Notes: a model not told the origin generated them from the letters alone. A stretch of DNA of 64,000 nt from UBA1858 sp045105615 (GCA_045105615.1 JBGCDS010000006.1:48482-112481), one strand, 5' to 3'. Shown: positions 34,323 to 43,469, counted from the first letter of the stretch. Numbers and translations: made by a program.

Positions 34323-35052
34323 TCTTTTTCACCAAAGGTCTAATACTATAAAGCCACCATAAAACTACAACTGCAAACGCCATGGAGTACCATTGAAATG
34401 CGTAGCCATAATGTTTTTCTGATGACAGATTATTTGCTGCCCAATCTCTTCTGTAACCATTTAACTCTTCTGAATCTAACCTCAGTGTAAAGGGTTGCAG
34501 CGTTTCCCCTAGGCGGGTCGCCAATTGCTCATAATCTACAAATTGAATTCTTCTTGGCCAACTTGAATCTTCTCCGTCAGCGATACCCCCTAAACTATAA
34601 GCTTTATCATATGGAACATAAATATTCCCTGCTATAGTAGTCATTGGCTCACCATGAAAAGCGACTACTGGAAGTTGGTTACGACTTGGCCCCTGAGCAA
34701 TCCAACCTCTATCCACTAACACCCAGCTTTTAAATTCTTCGACATATAGTGGAGTTAATACACTGTAACCCGTCGATCCATCTCTAACTTGGTTATCCAG
34801 TAAAAATTGTTTTTCTACCTTATATGTCCCAGTTAATTTAACTTTCTTATAACGCCAGCTTTCAAGATCTCTAAGTGGCAAGCTAATAGAATTAATTCCT
34901 ACCTGCTGGTCATCAATAGCATATTCAATTTCTTGTTTTACATTTCCTCGGCCTAACTGCCAAGTACCAAGAATAACGAATAAACTTAATACAACAACCG
35001 TGAAGATCTGTACAAGCCAGAACCGTCCTGTATATCTTTGTGATAAAGGCAT
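34312..35052 (-). CDS. SURF1-family cytochrome oxidase assembly protein
   Basis: A 246-residue membrane protein with a helix at each end (about 13-30 and 217-237) and a periplasmic domain between, the SURF1 layout. Family marks are LGTWQLGRGNVKQE near residue 28, LLDNQVRDGSTGYSVLTPL near 85, WVLVDRGWIAQG near 109 and HYGYAFQWYSMAFAVVVLW near 213. SURF1 (Shy1) aids heme A insertion into oxidase subunit I. It sits between the oxidase operon and ctaA-ctaB. Confidence 0.92.
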   Translation of the reverse strand: MPLSQRYTGRFWLVQIFTVVVLSLFVILGTWQLGRGNVKQEIEYAIDDQQVGINSISLPLRDLESWRYKKVKLTGTYKVEKQFLLDNQVRDGSTGYSVLTPLYVEEFKSWVLVDRGWIAQGPSRNQLPVVAFHGEPMTTIAGNIYVPYDKAYSLGGIADGEDSSWPRRIQFVDYEQLATRLGETLQPFTLRLDSEELNGYRRDWAANNLSSEKHYGYAFQWYSMAFAVVVLWWLYSIRPLVKKNEN

Positions 35053-35107
35053 TTATTGACAATGCCCGTTATACTTACCATACCAATTCATATATTTAGA
35101 GCCTGCT

Positions 35108-35296
35108 ATGCTAATTAAAATTTTTATTGTAATACTGTTCCTACTCATTGTTGGAAGTTTAGCCTCTGCTCTATTCCATCTGTTATCGTCTAAAGAATCT
35201 AACGATAAAACTGTTAAAGCCTTAACTTATCGTATTGGGCTATCAGTATTCGCTTTTATCATCATCATTATCAGCAAATATCTAGGCTGGATATAA
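35108..35296 (+). CDS. Twin transmembrane protein (DUF2909-like)
   Basis: A 62-residue protein with two membrane helices (MLIKIFIVILFLLIVGSL and IGLSVFAFIIIIISKYL), separated by a short loop that includes SALFHLLSSKES. Small proteins of this form are encoded next to oxidase genes in many proteobacteria, and their role is unknown. It is alone on the plus strand, divergent from SURF1 by 55 bases, and converges on coxC across a strong two-way terminator. Confidence 0.8.
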   Translation: MLIKIFIVILFLLIVGSLASALFHLLSSKESNDKTVKALTYRIGLSVFAFIIIIISKYLGWI

Positions 35297-35328
35297 CCAC
35301 ACTTCTTAAAGTTTTTGATTCCTTAAAT

Positions 35329-35357
35329 GAAAAAGGCGCCCAATAGGCGCCTTTTTC
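35329..35357. terminator. Strong bidirectional terminator between the DUF2909 gene and coxC
   Basis: GAAAAAGGCGCC (35329-35340), a 5-base loop CAATA, and GGCGCCTTTTTC (35346-35357) form a perfect 12-bp stem with A and T runs on each side. It would end transcription in both directions for the convergent small gene and the cytochrome oxidase operon. Confidence 0.92.
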
Positions 35358-35374
35358 TAAAACAAGCTTAGCGC

Positions 35375-36247
35375 TTAAATTACATATACAAATATAAATA
35401 AGCCTAGCCATACAACGTCAACGAAGTGCCAATACCAAGCAGCTGCTTCGAACGCGAAGTGTCTTTCTGGGGTAAAGTGTCCCGTCATACACCTGAACAT
35501 AATAACCGCCAAAATTATTGCCCCAATGGTTACGTGGAAACCGTGGAATCCAGTCAACATAAAGAACGTTGTTCCATAAATTCCTGAACCCAATGTTAAG
35601 CCCAGATCCTGATAAGCATGAATATACTCAAAAGCCTGAACAAACATGAATATCACACCTAGCAGCACGGTTAAGAATAACCCTAGAATTAATTGGCCAC
35701 GATGATTAGCCTTAAGTGCATGGTGCGCCCATGTTAAAGTCACACCACTACTAAGTAACAATGCTGTATTAATAGCAGGTAGCCCCCATGGACCGATAGT
35801 TGTGTAATCCCCACCTATATTACCTGGACCATTAGCTTGGTTTGGCCAAGAACCTTCATATCCGCCCCATAAAAATGCGTTAGTTGTAATTCCGCTACCT
35901 TCACCACTCAACCAAGGAAGCGAATATTGTCTTGCATAAAATAGTGCGCCAAAGAAGGCAGCAAAGAACATCACTTCAGAAAAAATAAACCAGAACATAC
36001 CCCATCTAAATGACATATCGACTTGCATGCTATACATGCCTTTTTGATTTTCCTTAATAACTGTGCCAAACCAACCGAACACCATAAATAGAACAATCGC
36101 AAGACCCGCCATCATCATTGGCGATCCCCACGAAACGTTATTTAAAAAGTTGGCGAAACCCACCATAAGCGTACATACACCTATAGAGCCTACGATTGGC
36201 CAATGACTCCCGTGTGGGATGTAATATGAATTATCAGCGTGTGCCAT
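35375..36247 (-). CDS. coxC: Cytochrome c oxidase subunit III
   Basis: A 290-residue membrane protein of the aa3-type oxidase. Conserved marks are YYIPHGSHWPIVGSIG near residue 8, WFIFSEVMFFAAFFGALFYARQ near 86, TGFHGFHVTIGAII near 233 and EAAAWYWHFVDVVWLGLFI near 266. Seven membrane segments are predictable. It is the last gene of the coxB-coxA-small ORF-ctaG-coxC order, ten bases after ctaG, and is closed by the hairpin at 35329. Confidence 0.97.
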   Translation of the reverse strand: MAHADNSYYIPHGSHWPIVGSIGVCTLMVGFANFLNNVSWGSPMMMAGLAIVLFMVFGWFGTVIKENQKGMYSMQVDMSFRWGMFWFIFSEVMFFAAFFGALFYARQYSLPWLSGEGSGITTNAFLWGGYEGSWPNQANGPGNIGGDYTTIGPWGLPAINTALLLSSGVTLTWAHHALKANHRGQLILGLFLTVLLGVIFMFVQAFEYIHAYQDLGLTLGSGIYGTTFFMLTGFHGFHVTIGAIILAVIMFRCMTGHFTPERHFAFEAAAWYWHFVDVVWLGLFIFVYVI

Positions 36248-36257
36248 GATTTAATCC

Positions 36258-36860
36258 TCAATTAAATGCTATTACAGATTCTATTGAATCTAATTTATTT
36301 AAATCTGCTGAATCTATTTTATTCAGACTTTTATTTTGTGTGATATCAAAAAATGTATACGACAGTGTTACCACTTTTACATCTTTCGGCAATTTAGGGT
36401 TGATCATAAAACTCAACGCCATTTCAACTTCCTTCCCTGCATCGATAGGCTGGTTCTCAAAGCAGAAACATTCTGTCTTTACCAAATGTCTATTCGCTAC
36501 GTACGGAGTGACGCTCGGTACAGCTTGTCCAACCATTGCTGATTGAGTTTCATTTCTTGCAATGTAATTTGTTGTGTAAACACGACCTGGATGTACCTGA
36601 AGTTTACTCACTGCTGGTCTTACTTCCCACGGCATAGATTCATTTAAAGAAACGTCAAACTCAACTGTGACTAGGCGAGTTGTATCCTCTTGTATCTCTT
36701 GTGATACCAATTCATTAGATTCTTGTGTGAAACGCAGCCCTGTCAAATCACAGAACACGTCATACAAAGGTACCAATACATAGCCGAAACCAAACATACA
36801 TACAGACACTAATGCTAGCTTAGTAACAATATTTTTTGGGTTATTAGCTGGCTTATCCAT
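36258..36860 (-). CDS. ctaG: Cytochrome c oxidase assembly protein CtaG (Cox11)
   Basis: A 200-residue protein with one N-terminal helix (about 14-32) and a periplasmic domain that delivers copper to the CuB site of subunit I. The copper-binding CFCF of ECFCFENQPIDAGKEVEM lies near residue 131. MPWEVRPAVSKLQVHPG near 75 and LTGLRFTQES near 40 are family-typical. It sits between a 36-codon ORF and coxC, and is translated from the same operon. Confidence 0.94.
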   Translation of the reverse strand: MDKPANNPKNIVTKLALVSVCMFGFGYVLVPLYDVFCDLTGLRFTQESNELVSQEIQEDTTRLVTVEFDVSLNESMPWEVRPAVSKLQVHPGRVYTTNYIARNETQSAMVGQAVPSVTPYVANRHLVKTECFCFENQPIDAGKEVEMALSFMINPKLPKDVKVVTLSYTFFDITQNKSLNKIDSADLNKLDSIESVIAFN

Positions 36861-36867
36861 GGACTGC

Positions 36868-36978
36868 TTATGTGTTGCTAACTAAAAAGTAAAATCCAAC
36901 ATAAATAACAGCGGCAACCAACGCCAGTATTGCTACTGTTTTGTTGGCTGCCTTTTGCTGTTTTTGTTTAGCGTCCAT
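36868..36978 (-). CDS. 36-residue single-helix protein in the cox operon
   Basis: A short frame starting ATG at 36978 with the product MDAKQKQQKAANKTVAILAL..., one hydrophilic lysine/glutamine-rich end and one membrane helix (about 14-32), ending FYFLVSNT. It lies 18 bases after coxA and ends 7 bases before ctaG. Very small single-helix proteins, often unannotated, occupy exactly this coxA-ctaG gap in many proteobacterial operons. The position, the orientation and the helix make it likely real; its function is unknown. Confidence 0.75.
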   Translation of the reverse strand: MDAKQKQQKAANKTVAILALVAAVIYVGFYFLVSNT

Positions 36979-36996
36979 TGCTTAGCTTAAGCTCTA

Positions 36997-38577
36997 TTAC
37001 TTGATGACTGGCGGAGTAACAAAACTATGGTAAGGAGCCGGTGAAGCTAATGTCCATTCTAGACCTTCAGCATTCTCCCATACCTGACTAGTTGCTTTAT
37101 CGCCACTACGTATCGCTTTAATTACTACGTATAAGAATAGTAGTTGTGCGAAACCAAATCCAAATGCCCCGACAGTCGCTAACATATTGTAGTCAGAGAA
37201 CTGCAATGCATAGTCTGGAATACGTCTAGGCATGCCCGCTAAACCAACAAAGTGCATTGGGAAGAAAGTTAGGTTGACAAAAATAGTAGATAACCAGAAG
37301 TGTGTTTTACCTAGACCTTCGCTATACATATTTCCACACCACTTTGGCAACCAGTAGTAAACCGCCGCGATAATCGCGAAGATTGAACCTGGTACTAATA
37401 CATAGTGGAAGTGAGCAACTACGAAGTAAGTATCATGGTATTGGAAATCAACCGGTGCTAATGCAAGCATTAATCCTGAGAAACCACCGATTGAGAACAT
37501 AACGATAAAACCAAGTGCAAATAGCATCGGTGTCTCGAATGTCATTGAGCCACGCCACATAGTAGCGATCCAGTTAAACACTTTCACACCGGTTGGCACT
37601 GCAATCAGCATGGTCGCGAACATAAAGAACAGCTCGCCTGCTAATGGCATGCCTACAGTAAACATGTGGTGAGCCCATACGATGAATGATAAGAATGCAA
37701 TTGAACCTGTCGCATATACCATCGATGCATAACCAAATAGAGGCTTACGCGCAAAGGTTGGAATGATACTTGAGACCACGCCAAAGGATGGCAAAATCAA
37801 AATGTACACTTCAGGATGACCAAAGAACCAGAAAATATGCTGGAACATGACTGGGTCACCACCACCAGCCGCATTAAAGAAGCTAGTCTCAAAGAACTTA
37901 TCAGTCAGTAGCATCGTAATGCCGCCTGCAAGTACTGGCATGACAGCAATAAGAAGGTATGCAGTAATTAACCAAGTCCATACGAACAGAGGCATTTTCA
38001 TTAATGTCATACCTGGCGCACGCATATTCAATATAGTAGCAATCACGTTAATTGCTCCCATAATTGAAGATAACCCCATGAAGTGCATAGATAAGATTAC
38101 AAATGGAAAAGCATCCCCTGTTTGAAGTACTAATGGTGGATATAGTGTCCACCCACCTGCAGGACCACCACCGTCCATGAATAATGTCGACAACATCATG
38201 GCGAATGCAAAAGGTAGAATCCAGAAACTCCAGTTATTCATACGAGGAAGTGCCATATCTGTCGCACCGACCATCATTGGAATTAACCAGTTAGCCAAAC
38301 CTGTAAAGGCTGGCATCACCACACCGAAGATCATCATGATCGCATGCATGGTAGTCATTGAGTTGAAGAATTGCGGATCTACAAACTGTAAACCTGGCTC
38401 GAACAATTCTGTTCGAATAACCAACGCCATTACGCCGCCAATTAAAAACATGATAAATGAGAACCATAGATACAATGTACCTATGTCTTTGTGGTTAGTT
38501 GTAAATAACCAACGCTTTATCGAATAAGGACTTTCCTGGTGATCATCATGATGATCGTCGGTAGCAACCGTACTCAT
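36997..38577 (-). CDS. coxA: Cytochrome c oxidase subunit I
   Basis: A 526-residue membrane protein with twelve helices, carrying heme a, heme a3 and CuB. The heme ligands and CuB residues lie in TTMHAIMMIFGVV near residue 75, WFFGHPEVYILILPSFG near 250 (His and the cross-linked Tyr), WAHHMFTVG near 297, and HDTYFVVAHFHYVLV near 380 with the two heme ligands. The K-channel and D-channel residues are in place. The N-terminus has a histidine run (DDHHDDHQ). It is the second gene of the operon, 62 bases after coxB. Confidence 0.98.
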   Translation of the reverse strand: MSTVATDDHHDDHQESPYSIKRWLFTTNHKDIGTLYLWFSFIMFLIGGVMALVIRTELFEPGLQFVDPQFFNSMTTMHAIMMIFGVVMPAFTGLANWLIPMMVGATDMALPRMNNWSFWILPFAFAMMLSTLFMDGGGPAGGWTLYPPLVLQTGDAFPFVILSMHFMGLSSIMGAINVIATILNMRAPGMTLMKMPLFVWTWLITAYLLIAVMPVLAGGITMLLTDKFFETSFFNAAGGGDPVMFQHIFWFFGHPEVYILILPSFGVVSSIIPTFARKPLFGYASMVYATGSIAFLSFIVWAHHMFTVGMPLAGELFFMFATMLIAVPTGVKVFNWIATMWRGSMTFETPMLFALGFIVMFSIGGFSGLMLALAPVDFQYHDTYFVVAHFHYVLVPGSIFAIIAAVYYWLPKWCGNMYSEGLGKTHFWLSTIFVNLTFFPMHFVGLAGMPRRIPDYALQFSDYNMLATVGAFGFGFAQLLFLYVVIKAIRSGDKATSQVWENAEGLEWTLASPAPYHSFVTPPVIK

Positions 38578-38639
38578 TATGTACTCCTTAGGTTTGTAAC
38601 ATTAAATAAAAATCTTGAATTCATTAGGCTAGACTCAGA

Positions 38640-39461
38640 TTACTGAGTTACAGCCGCGTATTCTGCGCCATCTTTTTCCAAGGTCGTGTTGTTAGCAAGA
38701 AACTGATCAAACTCAGCCTGCTCTACTGCACGAACCACAATTGGCATAAATCCATGATCTCGGCCACATAACTCTGCACATTGACCTCGGTAAGTGCCCA
38801 CAGTATTTATTTTTGCCCATGCTTCATTAATGAATCCTGGGATTGCGTCTTTCTTAACAGCAAGATCAGGAACCCACCAAGCATGATTTACATCGTTAGC
38901 TGTAATCAAAAAGCGAACTTTTTTACCCACTGGTAAAACTAACTCTTTATCTACTTCTAATAAGTAGTTTTCAGTTTTAGGGGCAGCACCATTTATTTGG
39001 TCGCGAGGCGTCTTGAGCACACTATAAAAATCAACACCTTCGTCGATGTATTCGTAGTGCCATAACCATTGATAACCTGTAATTTTTACAGTCAGGTCAT
39101 AATCACTAGTATCTTCCATGGCAACGAGTGTTGTTGTTGCTGGGATAGCAAGCGCAATCAGAATAATGAATGGGATGGTAGTCCAGATTGCTTCTACTGT
39201 TGTGCTCTCATGGAATGTGGCTGGCGTGAAGCCTTTAGATTTTCGGTGAGCGAAAATTGAGTAGAACATAACTCCAAATACTAGCACTGCAATCCACACA
39301 CACAACCAAAATCCAATCATGTGCATATCGTAGACATCGGCACTGATATCCGTCACACCGACAGGCATATTGATTGGCTGTCCGGCATTCGCAACTCCCA
39401 TTGCAGCAAACATACCGCTAACGGCTGATAGCCATTTAAGCCAGTTATTACCACTCATCAT
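38640..39461 (-). CDS. coxB: Cytochrome c oxidase subunit II
   Basis: A 273-residue protein with a signal/transmembrane N-terminus and two further helices, then a periplasmic cupredoxin domain. The CuA ligands are in QCAELCGRDHGFMPI near residue 227 together with an upstream His near 192 (NDVNHAWWVPDLAVKKDAIPG). A Trp-rich electron-entry patch, QWLWHYEY, is near 133. No cytochrome c domain is fused at the C-terminus. It heads the operon after the DUF2244 gene, 27 bases away. Confidence 0.97.
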   Translation of the reverse strand: MMSGNNWLKWLSAVSGMFAAMGVANAGQPINMPVGVTDISADVYDMHMIGFWLCVWIAVLVFGVMFYSIFAHRKSKGFTPATFHESTTVEAIWTTIPFIILIALAIPATTTLVAMEDTSDYDLTVKITGYQWLWHYEYIDEGVDFYSVLKTPRDQINGAAPKTENYLLEVDKELVLPVGKKVRFLITANDVNHAWWVPDLAVKKDAIPGFINEAWAKINTVGTYRGQCAELCGRDHGFMPIVVRAVEQAEFDQFLANNTTLEKDGAEYAAVTQ

Positions 39462-39488
39462 TAATACTCCCTATATAAATAAATCTTT

Positions 39489-39965
39489 CTAAACTGATGG
39501 CAAAAGCGCTTTATTAATAGATGCCGCCAAACTCTGACGTTCTTCGTCGTTGAGACAAGCGCCTATTTCTAATTCTTTCCCTTTTGATCTCATCACTAAT
39601 CGACTTTGCCAGTGAGGACGAGCCGCTGGACGCACTTCTACGCGAGTCCAAGCACGCTGAAAACTATGCACATGTCGCATTTTGTTTCGACCGACCTCAA
39701 CGCTTATGTTGTCGGCATCAATCGATATTACTTCACACCGTGTAGCCCGTAGACTGCTCCAGTACAGTATCCCCGTTAACATCATCATCTCTAAACCAGC
39801 AAAGGGAAGGATCAACCATAGCCCATGCAAGGCAAAACCACCCGCAATACTAAAGGACACAACCGCTAAACTCGCAACGAAAATCTTATTTTCCTGCCAT
39901 GTCATGGAACAATTTGGCGTCACTACAAAAGTAGAGAGGGAATTATTGTTAGCTCCCGATCCCAT
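39489..39965 (-). CDS. DUF2244 membrane protein, first gene of the cox operon
   Basis: A 158-residue protein with two adjacent membrane helices (about 27-45 and 50-66) and a C-terminal domain containing VEVGRNKMRHVHSFQRAWTRVEV near residue 90. It matches the DUF2244 pattern, often found with cytochrome oxidase genes; function unknown. It lies directly upstream of coxB on the same strand and would be the first gene of that transcript. The upstream region carries an FNR-like box. Confidence 0.82.
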   Translation of the reverse strand: MGSGANNNSLSTFVVTPNCSMTWQENKIFVASLAVVSFSIAGGFALHGLWLILPFAGLEMMMLTGILYWSSLRATRCEVISIDADNISVEVGRNKMRHVHSFQRAWTRVEVRPAARPHWQSRLVMRSKGKELEIGACLNDEERQSLAASINKALLPSV

Positions 39966-40245
39966 ACTAGCGGACGACTTTGATTACTGATTTCATGGGC
40001 AGAAATTAATTCGTATTTAGATCACTCAATTACAGTGAATACTTATCCGCGAATATTAGCAATTATTGATATGAAATTCATAGCTACTCTTATGGATATT
40101 TCATGCTTGTTTAAGCCCAATTGATCTAAATCATGTTAAATATTGTATAAATTTCAACCTCTGTGATATTCGGTGCTTTTTTGTCGATCAAATTGCACTT
40201 ATTTTGATCAGCACCAAATCCATCATCATTTTAAGACTAAATGAA
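39966..40245 (-). promoter_or_regulatory. Intergenic region upstream of the cox operon, with an FNR-like box
   Basis: This 280-base gap has no gene. At 40121-40134 it holds TTGATCTAAATCAT, which differs in one arm base from the FNR/Anr consensus TTGAT-N4-ATCAA. It lies about 155 bases from the DUF2244 start. A nested hairpin follows: GGTGCT (40172-40177)/AGCACC (40210-40215) outside GATCAAA (40186-40192)/TTTGATC (40203-40209), located just past bioC and possibly its terminator. Oxygen-dependent control of the oxidase is an inference. Confidence 0.4.
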
Positions 40246-41085
40246 TCACTTAAATAGCAGTGGCTTCCACTCATCTGCACTATTTTGAGTCGTTGGCTGC
40301 TTCCAACCATGCCCATAAATGACCTCATAACTAGCTGGGTATTTACCATTAGGTAACACAAACTTTTTGTACTCTTCCAAAACACTATTTAAACGTTGTT
40401 TAGTCATCAATCCACGCGCACGTTGTTCTAAATGATTTGTTGCACCCGTTTCTTGAAGATCTCTCAATAATTGCATGGGGTCAGAATACTCAACCGTAAT
40501 TATTTCCGATTCCATCACCGGCGACCCAAACCCGCTAGCCAACAGTCCATCGCCTAGCGACTGTATATCTATAAATGAACTGACATGTGAATGATCATCC
40601 ACCAGGGCAAAGCAATGTCGCAATTCTTTTAATGTGTCCGGACCAAAGGTTGAGAAGAGTAACAAGCCCTGATCTTTGAGCGTACGACAACTTTCCTGAA
40701 AAACAGCACCGATATCGTTACACCATTGAAAGGTCGACGCTGAAAAAATAATGTCTAATGAATTATTTTGGAATGGTAGTGCTTCAGCATCACCACAGAC
40801 TGCATACTGCTGATTCACTTTAGAATCATTTTTAGCCCATGCCAACATTGGCCATGCAAAATCTATCGCGTAATATGCACTATCACCATAGTACTCACGC
40901 AACAATTCACTGGCTAAGCCTGTGCCGCTACCGATATCCAACAGTACATCGACAGGGTCGCGCTGCAACAGTTTTAATTTCTCTAACAAACGAACAAGAA
41001 TTTCTTTTTGTACTACAGCCGCTTCATTATATGAAGTTGCTGCCTTAGCAAAAGATGTTTTAACTTTTTCGCGAGAAACTTTCAT
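40246..41085 (-). CDS. bioC: Malonyl-ACP O-methyltransferase
   Basis: A 279-residue SAM-dependent methyltransferase. BioC masks the carboxyl of malonyl-ACP so that fatty acid synthesis can build the pimeloyl chain of biotin. The N-terminal KVKTSFAKAATSYNEAA is the BioC pattern. The SAM motif is LLDIGSGTGLASELL near residue 49, and SASTFQWCNDIGAV near 116 and LLFSTFGPDTLKELRH near 140 are typical. It starts 3 bases after bioH, the pairing that makes and then releases the methyl ester. The other bio genes are not in the window. Confidence 0.93.
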   Translation of the reverse strand: MKVSREKVKTSFAKAATSYNEAAVVQKEILVRLLEKLKLLQRDPVDVLLDIGSGTGLASELLREYYGDSAYYAIDFAWPMLAWAKNDSKVNQQYAVCGDAEALPFQNNSLDIIFSASTFQWCNDIGAVFQESCRTLKDQGLLLFSTFGPDTLKELRHCFALVDDHSHVSSFIDIQSLGDGLLASGFGSPVMESEIITVEYSDPMQLLRDLQETGATNHLEQRARGLMTKQRLNSVLEEYKKFVLPNGKYPASYEVIYGHGWKQPTTQNSADEWKPLLFK

Positions 41086-41088
41086 TGA

Positions 41089-41817
41089 TTAATATAGGTA
41101 AGATTTAATGATACGTGCAACTTCATCTGGTTGAGAGATGTGTGGCGTATGACCAGCATCGGAAATTGTAGACAGCGGTGAATTAGAAATATACGCCGCA
41201 TGCTTAGCGGAGTTTAAATTTACTACTGCATCGAATGATCCATGAATAAAAAAAGTTTTACATTTTAGTCTTTTTAATTCTTCTGACAAATCTAGTTGAA
41301 GTAGGTTTAAGCCATAACCACACTCTATTAAATCGTAACGCTCAAAATCACATGACTTTTTGAGAAACCGTAAGCAGTCTCTCACCGATGCATCGTTTTT
41401 CACCTGCAAAGTTAAAAACTTTTTTAGCGTTACCAATGGTTGCGCACGGTATTGATTGATAAATTGAGTAAACCATTGGTAATCAATGCCTGCATTTTCA
41501 TTATTTTCACTAACAAACATTGGCACAGACGATATAAAACAAATATTCTTAACCAACTGAGGGAAGCGAGAAGCTAATTTTATTGCTAATAATCCGCCCA
41601 TCGACCAAGCCACTATATCTGTAGGCACTGATATTGTTGCTGCTAATTTTTCAACATAGCATTCAACATCACTTAAAGAACCTTGTATTTTTGAATTCTC
41701 ATGCCAACTTGGTATGACGCAATTTATCTGGCAACCATCAGTTAATGCTGGAATAATCGGCTCCCATGCTGTGCACGTTGCACCCCAGCCGGTAAGTAAT
41801 AATATGTCTTCTGCCAC
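41089..41817 (-). CDS. bioH: Pimeloyl-ACP methyl ester esterase (BioH-type)
   Basis: A 242-residue alpha/beta hydrolase that would remove the methyl group from pimeloyl-ACP methyl ester. The oxyanion region LLLTGWGATCTAWEPI starts at residue 6, the nucleophile elbow AWSMGGLLAIKLA is near 70, the acid lies in FIHGSFDAVV near 195 and the histidine in DAGHTPHISQPDEV near 222. Adjacency with bioC supports this assignment over a general esterase. It is divergent from plsY across 41 bases, so their promoters must be close. Confidence 0.88.
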   Translation of the reverse strand: MAEDILLLTGWGATCTAWEPIIPALTDGCQINCVIPSWHENSKIQGSLSDVECYVEKLAATISVPTDIVAWSMGGLLAIKLASRFPQLVKNICFISSVPMFVSENNENAGIDYQWFTQFINQYRAQPLVTLKKFLTLQVKNDASVRDCLRFLKKSCDFERYDLIECGYGLNLLQLDLSEELKRLKCKTFFIHGSFDAVVNLNSAKHAAYISNSPLSTISDAGHTPHISQPDEVARIIKSYLY

Positions 41818-41858
41818 TTCTATTTCCTAAGTCACTAGCCTAAAAGAATTTAATTTTA

Positions 41859-42461
41859 ATGGATTCACAAGTTATCTACGGACTCAGCATCATACTTGCG
41901 TATTTGGCAGGATCTATCTCTAGTTCTATTTTAATTGCACGATTATTAAAATTACCTGACCCTCGTAGCCTAGGCTCAGGTAACCCTGGCGCAACAAATA
42001 TGTTGCGTACTGGTAGCAAAAAAGCCGCAGCTTTTACTTTGGTAGGCGACTTACTGAAAGGACTTATTCCACTTTTAATCGCACGCAGCTTAGGCTTTGA
42101 ATTGTTTGTACTATGCTTAATGGGCATGGCTGCAACTATTGGTCATATGTATCCAATCTACTACCAGTTCCGCGGAGGCAAAGGTGTTGCGACAACATTA
42201 GGTGTGCTGCTAGGTATTAACTGGGTACTTGCTGTAATTTGGATGGCAACCTGGATTAGTACGGCAAAGTTAACAGGGTATTCTTCTTTAGCTGCTCTAG
42301 TTGCTACTGCTTTGCTTCCTATCGCTGCTTATTTCATGCAACTGCAAGCCATTGTTATTTATCTCTCTGGCGCTATCGCCATGCTAGTAATATGGCGTCA
42401 TCAATCAAATATTAAAAATTTGCTTAATGGTAAAGAATCTAAAATCGGCCCAAAAAAATAG
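41859..42461 (+). CDS. plsY: Glycerol-3-phosphate acyltransferase PlsY
   Basis: A 200-residue membrane enzyme that acylates glycerol-3-phosphate with acyl phosphate, the first step of phospholipid synthesis. It has five membrane helices. Conserved motifs are LAGSISSSILIARLL near 15, LGSGNPGATNMLRTG near 36 and FRGGKGVATTLGVLLG near 103. It sits beside tsaD, convergent by 9 bases; plsY next to tsaD is a common gammaproteobacterial arrangement (normally divergent). Confidence 0.95.
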   Translation: MDSQVIYGLSIILAYLAGSISSSILIARLLKLPDPRSLGSGNPGATNMLRTGSKKAAAFTLVGDLLKGLIPLLIARSLGFELFVLCLMGMAATIGHMYPIYYQFRGGKGVATTLGVLLGINWVLAVIWMATWISTAKLTGYSSLAALVATALLPIAAYFMQLQAIVIYLSGAIAMLVIWRHQSNIKNLLNGKESKIGPKK

Positions 42462-42470
42462 TTTTAAATT

Positions 42471-43469
42471 TCATTGCTGCAACGACCAGCGCGGATATAC
42501 TCTTATTTCGTCAGTCCCCGCAAATTCTCCAGCCAATGCATATTGCAGGCCAGCATAGGCAATCATCACTCCGTTATCAGTACATAACTTCATGTCTGGG
42601 AAAATGACATTTGCATGTTCCAGCTGCTGAAAGTTTTTACGTAAACTGCGGTTAGCACTAACACCGCCTGCAACGACCAATGTATCTAAGCCTGTTTGTT
42701 CAATCGCTTTTTGACATTTAGTAAACAATGTATCTGTTACCGCCTGTTGAAATGCATGGGCAATGTCTGCTTTCTCTTCATGTGTTTGTTTTGTTTTTTT
42801 GTATTCTAATAATGTGTGTGTCTTTAATCCGCTAAAGCTAAAATCCAAACTTGGATGATCTTTCATGGGTCTTGGAAAATCATCTCTTTTGGATATAGAT
42901 TCTTTTGCCAATTTCTCTATTGCAGGTCCACCGGGGTACCCTAGTTCCAACTGTTTGGCGACTTTATCAAATGCTTCGCCAACCGCATCATCACGACTTT
43001 GACCTAATACCACGTAATCTCCCAATGCATTGGCCTGCACAATCATCGTATGGCCACCTGACACAAGCAGACATAAGAACGGAAAGCTCAGCCCTTGGTA
43101 TTGATCTAAAAAAGGCACAAGTAAATGCGCTTCCATATGGTGAACGGGTATCGAGGGGATATCTAATGACCAAGCAATCGATTGCCCGACGGATGCCCCG
43201 ACAAATAAGGCCCCGACTAAACCAGGTCCAGCGGTATAGGCAATAGCATCTAGCTCATCTAGAGCTAAATCTGCTTGATTTAGCGTTTCTTTTAATAGGG
43301 GAGTGATCTTACGAATATGGTCACGCGAGGCTAATTCCGGGACTACCCCGCCATATTCCGCATGAAGTTCGATTTGGCTATATAATCTTTCGGAGAGGAT
43401 ATTTCCGCTCTCATCAATAATTGCCACACCAGTTTCGTCACATGAGGACTCAATTCCGAGCACTTTCAT
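42471..43469 (-). CDS. tsaD: tRNA N6-adenosine threonylcarbamoyltransferase
   Basis: A 332-residue ASKHA-fold enzyme that attaches threonylcarbamoyl to A37 of ANN-decoding tRNAs. It starts MKVLGIESSCDETGVAIID and shows the metal-binding VHHMEAHLL near 108, LLVSGGHTMIV near 131, the ATP loop GEAFDKVAKQLELGYPGG near 162 and FSFSGLKTH near 211. The ATG at 43469 is chosen because homology begins there; a frame continuing 28 codons further upstream is not conserved-looking. It is divergent from rpsU, as in most gammaproteobacteria. Confidence 0.96.
   Translation of the reverse strand: MKVLGIESSCDETGVAIIDESGNILSERLYSQIELHAEYGGVVPELASRDHIRKITPLLKETLNQADLALDELDAIAYTAGPGLVGALFVGASVGQSIAWSLDIPSIPVHHMEAHLLVPFLDQYQGLSFPFLCLLVSGGHTMIVQANALGDYVVLGQSRDDAVGEAFDKVAKQLELGYPGGPAIEKLAKESISKRDDFPRPMKDHPSLDFSFSGLKTHTLLEYKKTKQTHEEKADIAHAFQQAVTDTLFTKCQKAIEQTGLDTLVVAGGVSANRSLRKNFQQLEHANVIFPDMKLCTDNGVMIAYAGLQYALAGEFAGTDEIRVYPRWSLQQ

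Noticed and set aside
40188..40385. 65-codon minus-strand frame overlapping the end of bioC
   Set aside because: Out-of-frame shadow of a well-supported gene.
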